From assembly GCA_963921425.1 (NCBI GenBank), contig OY992832.1, positions 4,278,001-4,342,000 on the forward strand: a stretch of DNA of 64,000 nucleotides, in the 5' to 3' direction. The notes beneath the pieces were generated by a model that saw only the letters and a program-made list of their open reading frames with translations, was not told the DNA's origin and did no database searches. Below, piece after piece: positions 45,910-64,000 of the stretch. Both the position numbers and the translations under genes were made by a program. This DNA is from Dryas octopetala (taxonomy: Eukaryota > Streptophyta > Magnoliopsida > Rosales > Rosaceae). Position 1 is the stretch's first letter; the number at the start of each line of letters is the position of its first letter.

Positions 45910-47226
45910 TAAATACTTTAACCCAAAATGGTTAAAAAATTAAGGGCCTATGTGGTATCTTACTCACATTTTTTTTTAATGTGAGTTTCAAAATCAATTT
46001 TTAAAATTTGAAAACAATTTTTAAATTTTATAAATGATAGCAGGCTTAGCAGCTAAGGAAGAATGAAGCCTAAAAAAAAGTAAAAAAAAAAAAAAAAACG
46101 ATGTTTTATCATTTTTTAAAATAATCATGTTTTTTTTTTAGAAACTATTTTTTAAAATGATCAACCAAACATGTTTTTTTGACTAAAACATTTTTTTTTT
46201 TACTAAAACATGTTTTCTTGTTTTTAACTTTTTGAAAAAATAATTTTTGAATAGGATACCAAACAGGCACGAAGTTTTCTGTTAGTTTTACACCATGTGG
46301 CCTTCTGTCTAGTGCCATTTTCGACTTCAATTAATGATTAATACGAAAATACCATCAAGCAAAACGCCGTGTAGTGCTTATAGGACACCACATGTGCAAA
46401 ACTAACATATAAATTTAAATTTTACCAAATTCGGAATAAACTATTTAACGAAATTAAGGTTTAGAAAGTAAATAGTCGCAAATTTCAAATTTTACACAGC
46501 ATGCTTTTAACCATCCACTCATGTTGTGGTACTTGTGCCGCATGCATTCCTATCTCATTTGCCAATCGGAGCCGTGCTCGTTGGATGGAACTCGCCTGGC
46601 TCTGATAGTCTGATGTGAGCCGTGGGTCTCTCCATTGGAATCCCAGTTTTGGGCCAAAGTTGCATAGATTGGATGGCCGAAAACAAACTGCATGAATTGG
46701 AATTGCAACTGTCCATTGGACTTGCTCTTAATTGCCACTTCTAATTAATATATACAACTAACAAAATCGAATTTACAGGAATCAAATTAGAAAAAAATCC
46801 AAGAATGATAATTATAAAATGACAAAAATATCCATCTAGATATTCATTCATTTTATTTCAGGTGGTTAACAACATGTTTTGTCAAGTGTCTATAATTGGA
46901 GATGAGGTCATATCTTTAGAGGTCATATTTATAAAGGTCTATTGATTTTAGGTACCAAATTTTAATATTTTTTTATTTTAACTATTAAAATGTTTATGTC
47001 ATTTTACTTTAGATACTAAATTTCAGTTTAGATACAAATTTGTAAAAATAAAATTTTACCGAGTACTTGGTACTATTCACCAAGTGTTTTGGAGAAATTT
47101 TTTTACTGATTTTTTATTTTTTCGGTGTTAAAGAAACTTAAAATTTAATGTTTAGTTTCTAGATTGTAGAACTTCATTCACCAAATCTAAATAAAAAATA
47201 TTAAACCTTTATAAACTTTGAATTTT
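45910..47226. other. Intergenic, no gene seen
   Basis: Poly-A/T-rich (45970-46260) then ordinary AT-rich spacer. A somewhat more GC-rich patch at 46500-46740 has no recognised content. Confidence 0.5.
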
Positions 47227-47780
47227 TATAAATTTTATACGGTCATAGTTGTATAGCCAAAAAAAAAAACCTAACTAAAAACCACCGAGCGCTCGGCCAC
47301 TTTGGCCGAGCGATCAATGTCAAAAAATTCATGTTTCATACATATTTGTGGCTTAATTCAAAATATTTTTCTATAGGTTAGTACCTAAATTAAAAAAAAA
47401 TAGTGTTTTACTGAAAAACTATTGGTATTTGATATTTAATCATAGTTTTATATATTTTTAATTATATTAACACAATAATTTTTTAAAGGATGATTTTTCA
47501 TAATTTTATATACAGTCACAATTGTATAGCAAAAAAAAAAAAAACCTAACTAAAAACCACTGAGTGCTCGGCCAAAGTGGCAGAGCGATCAATGTCAAAA
47601 AATTCATGTTTCGTATATATTTGTAACCTAATTCAAAATGTTTTGTTATAGATTAATACTTAAATTAAAAAAAATTAGTATTTTACTACTTTGCTGAGAA
47701 ACTATTGGTATTTAGTATTTAATCATAATTTTATATATTTTTAATCATATTAACACAACAATTTTTTAAAAGATTATTTT
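47227..47780. repeat. Two tandem copies of a 275-bp unit with a GC-rich hairpin
   Basis: Copies begin near 47227 and 47512. Each has (g/c)tca(t/c)a(g/a)ttgtatagc, a poly-A run, cctaactaaaaaccac, a GC-rich palindrome and gagcgatcaatgtcaaaaaa, followed by a similar AT-rich stretch. Hairpin copy 1: GCTCGGCC-ACTTT-GGCCGAGC (47291-47311). Copy 2: GCTCGGCC-AAAGT-GGCAGAGC (47566-47586). Related words occur at 47890 (agtgctcggcaattg) and 47993 (accgactgctcagc). Likely a decayed, locally duplicated transposon. Confidence 0.8.
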
Positions 47781-48445
47781 TTTTTAACGTCCAATTTAGA
47801 AATTAGGCTAATAACCCAGCCCACTTACAATATGAAATCTCAACCCGGTCTATTTTAATGAGAAGCACGCGACACGAAAGTCACCTAGTGCTCGGCAATT
47901 GCCATTGTGCCACAATAGCTATTTGAATTGTAAAAAAAATCAATTAATTGCCACTGTCATTTGCCCAGTTAAAAAAAAAAAAAAAAACCTCACCGACTGC
48001 TCAGCGCAAAAACATAACGTAAATTTTATTTGTACAAAGTGGACCTATTTTTCATTGTAATTTTTTAAATGAACTTGTTTATCATTAAGAGCGGTAAAAT
48101 AGACTTTAATAATTAATTTATTTTTTAATTAATACTAGGAAAAAAAATATTTAACTTTTTACCAAAAAAAAAAACTGAGAAAAGCAACGTTTTTTTTACC
48201 TAGCGTAAGAGAAAAGCAAAACACTTTGCAATCCAAATATCAGAGCTACACAGCCTACTCGTTTGTTAACCGACTTTACTGCTATTTACTTGTATACGTC
48301 TATACTGCCCCGTTCGGAATGGCCAACACTCCCGCCCTTTACATAGAAGCCTAAAACCCAACAAAACCCGAAACCCTTCGTCTCCGTTTGTTCTTCTGTG
48401 CGTTTCAGAGTCGTCTCTCTGCGGTCTTGATCAAAGAAGACGAAG
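47781..48445. other. Upstream region and leader of NRPC1
   Basis: AT-rich DNA with poly-A runs, then a more GC-balanced stretch from about 48280 that probably holds the NRPC1 5' UTR. No clear TATA box, as is common for housekeeping genes. Confidence 0.45.

Positions 48446-64000
<15,555 letters not shown>

Overview
This is a 64-kb stretch of a plant nuclear genome. The genes carry spliceosomal introns with GT..AG borders, and the intergenic DNA is AT-rich and full of small non-autonomous transposons. The gene set (WOX homeobox, RBOH oxidase, lignin-type laccases, ATS3/PLAT protein) is that of a eudicot. A woody rosid, perhaps Rosaceae, is my guess from overall look only. Exon coordinates below were read by eye from splice sites and reading frame, and the summed exon lengths of the multi-exon genes stay in frame.

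Layout, left to right. (1) 1-4000 (+): 3' part of a kinesin-5 mitotic motor gene, cut by the window start. (2) 6256-10365 (-): a long single-exon NFRKB-like INO80-complex gene with an intron in its 5' UTR, convergent with the kinesin. (3) 12711-16998 (+): a complete 14-exon respiratory burst oxidase (RBOH). (4) 18890-20064 (-): a two-exon WOX3/PRESSED FLOWER homeobox gene with a GA microsatellite upstream. (5) 20.4-27.7 kb: gene-free DNA with a tandem TRIM retrotransposon array and a second, decayed TRIM split by a long-TIR MITE. (6) 27697-28501 (-): a two-exon ATS3-type PLAT protein. (7) 30.06-38.0 kb (+): a tandem segmental duplication carrying two six-exon LAC17-type laccases. Both copies keep MYB46-type promoter elements, a TATA box and a miR397-like target site. 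(8) 38.0-41.1 kb: two non-coding inverted-repeat elements. (9) 41758-42660 (+): an intronless GH18 chitinase-like gene. (10) 44283-45185 (-): a lysine-rich, internally duplicated, probably nucleolar protein of unknown function with telo-box motifs upstream. (11) 45.5-48.4 kb: MITE and palindromic tandem repeats. (12) 48446-64000 (+): NRPC1, the largest subunit of RNA polymerase III. 26 exons (1327 codons) are in the window and the last part of the gene lies beyond it. Its large introns hold transposon debris, and one intron has the hallmarks of a U12-type (minor spliceosome) intron placed inside the trigger-loop coding sequence.

The genes do not form one pathway. They are a normal eudicot gene neighbourhood: cell division (kinesin-5), chromatin (NFRKB), ROS signalling (RBOH), organ-margin development (WOX3), lignin polymerisation (two laccases) and Pol III transcription (NRPC1). 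I found no clearly new biological system. The observations most worth a second look are the U12-type intron in NRPC1, the apparent gene-conversion tract between the two laccases, the TRIM array and nested MITE, and the palindromic repeat at 47.3 kb whose loop is inverted between copies.
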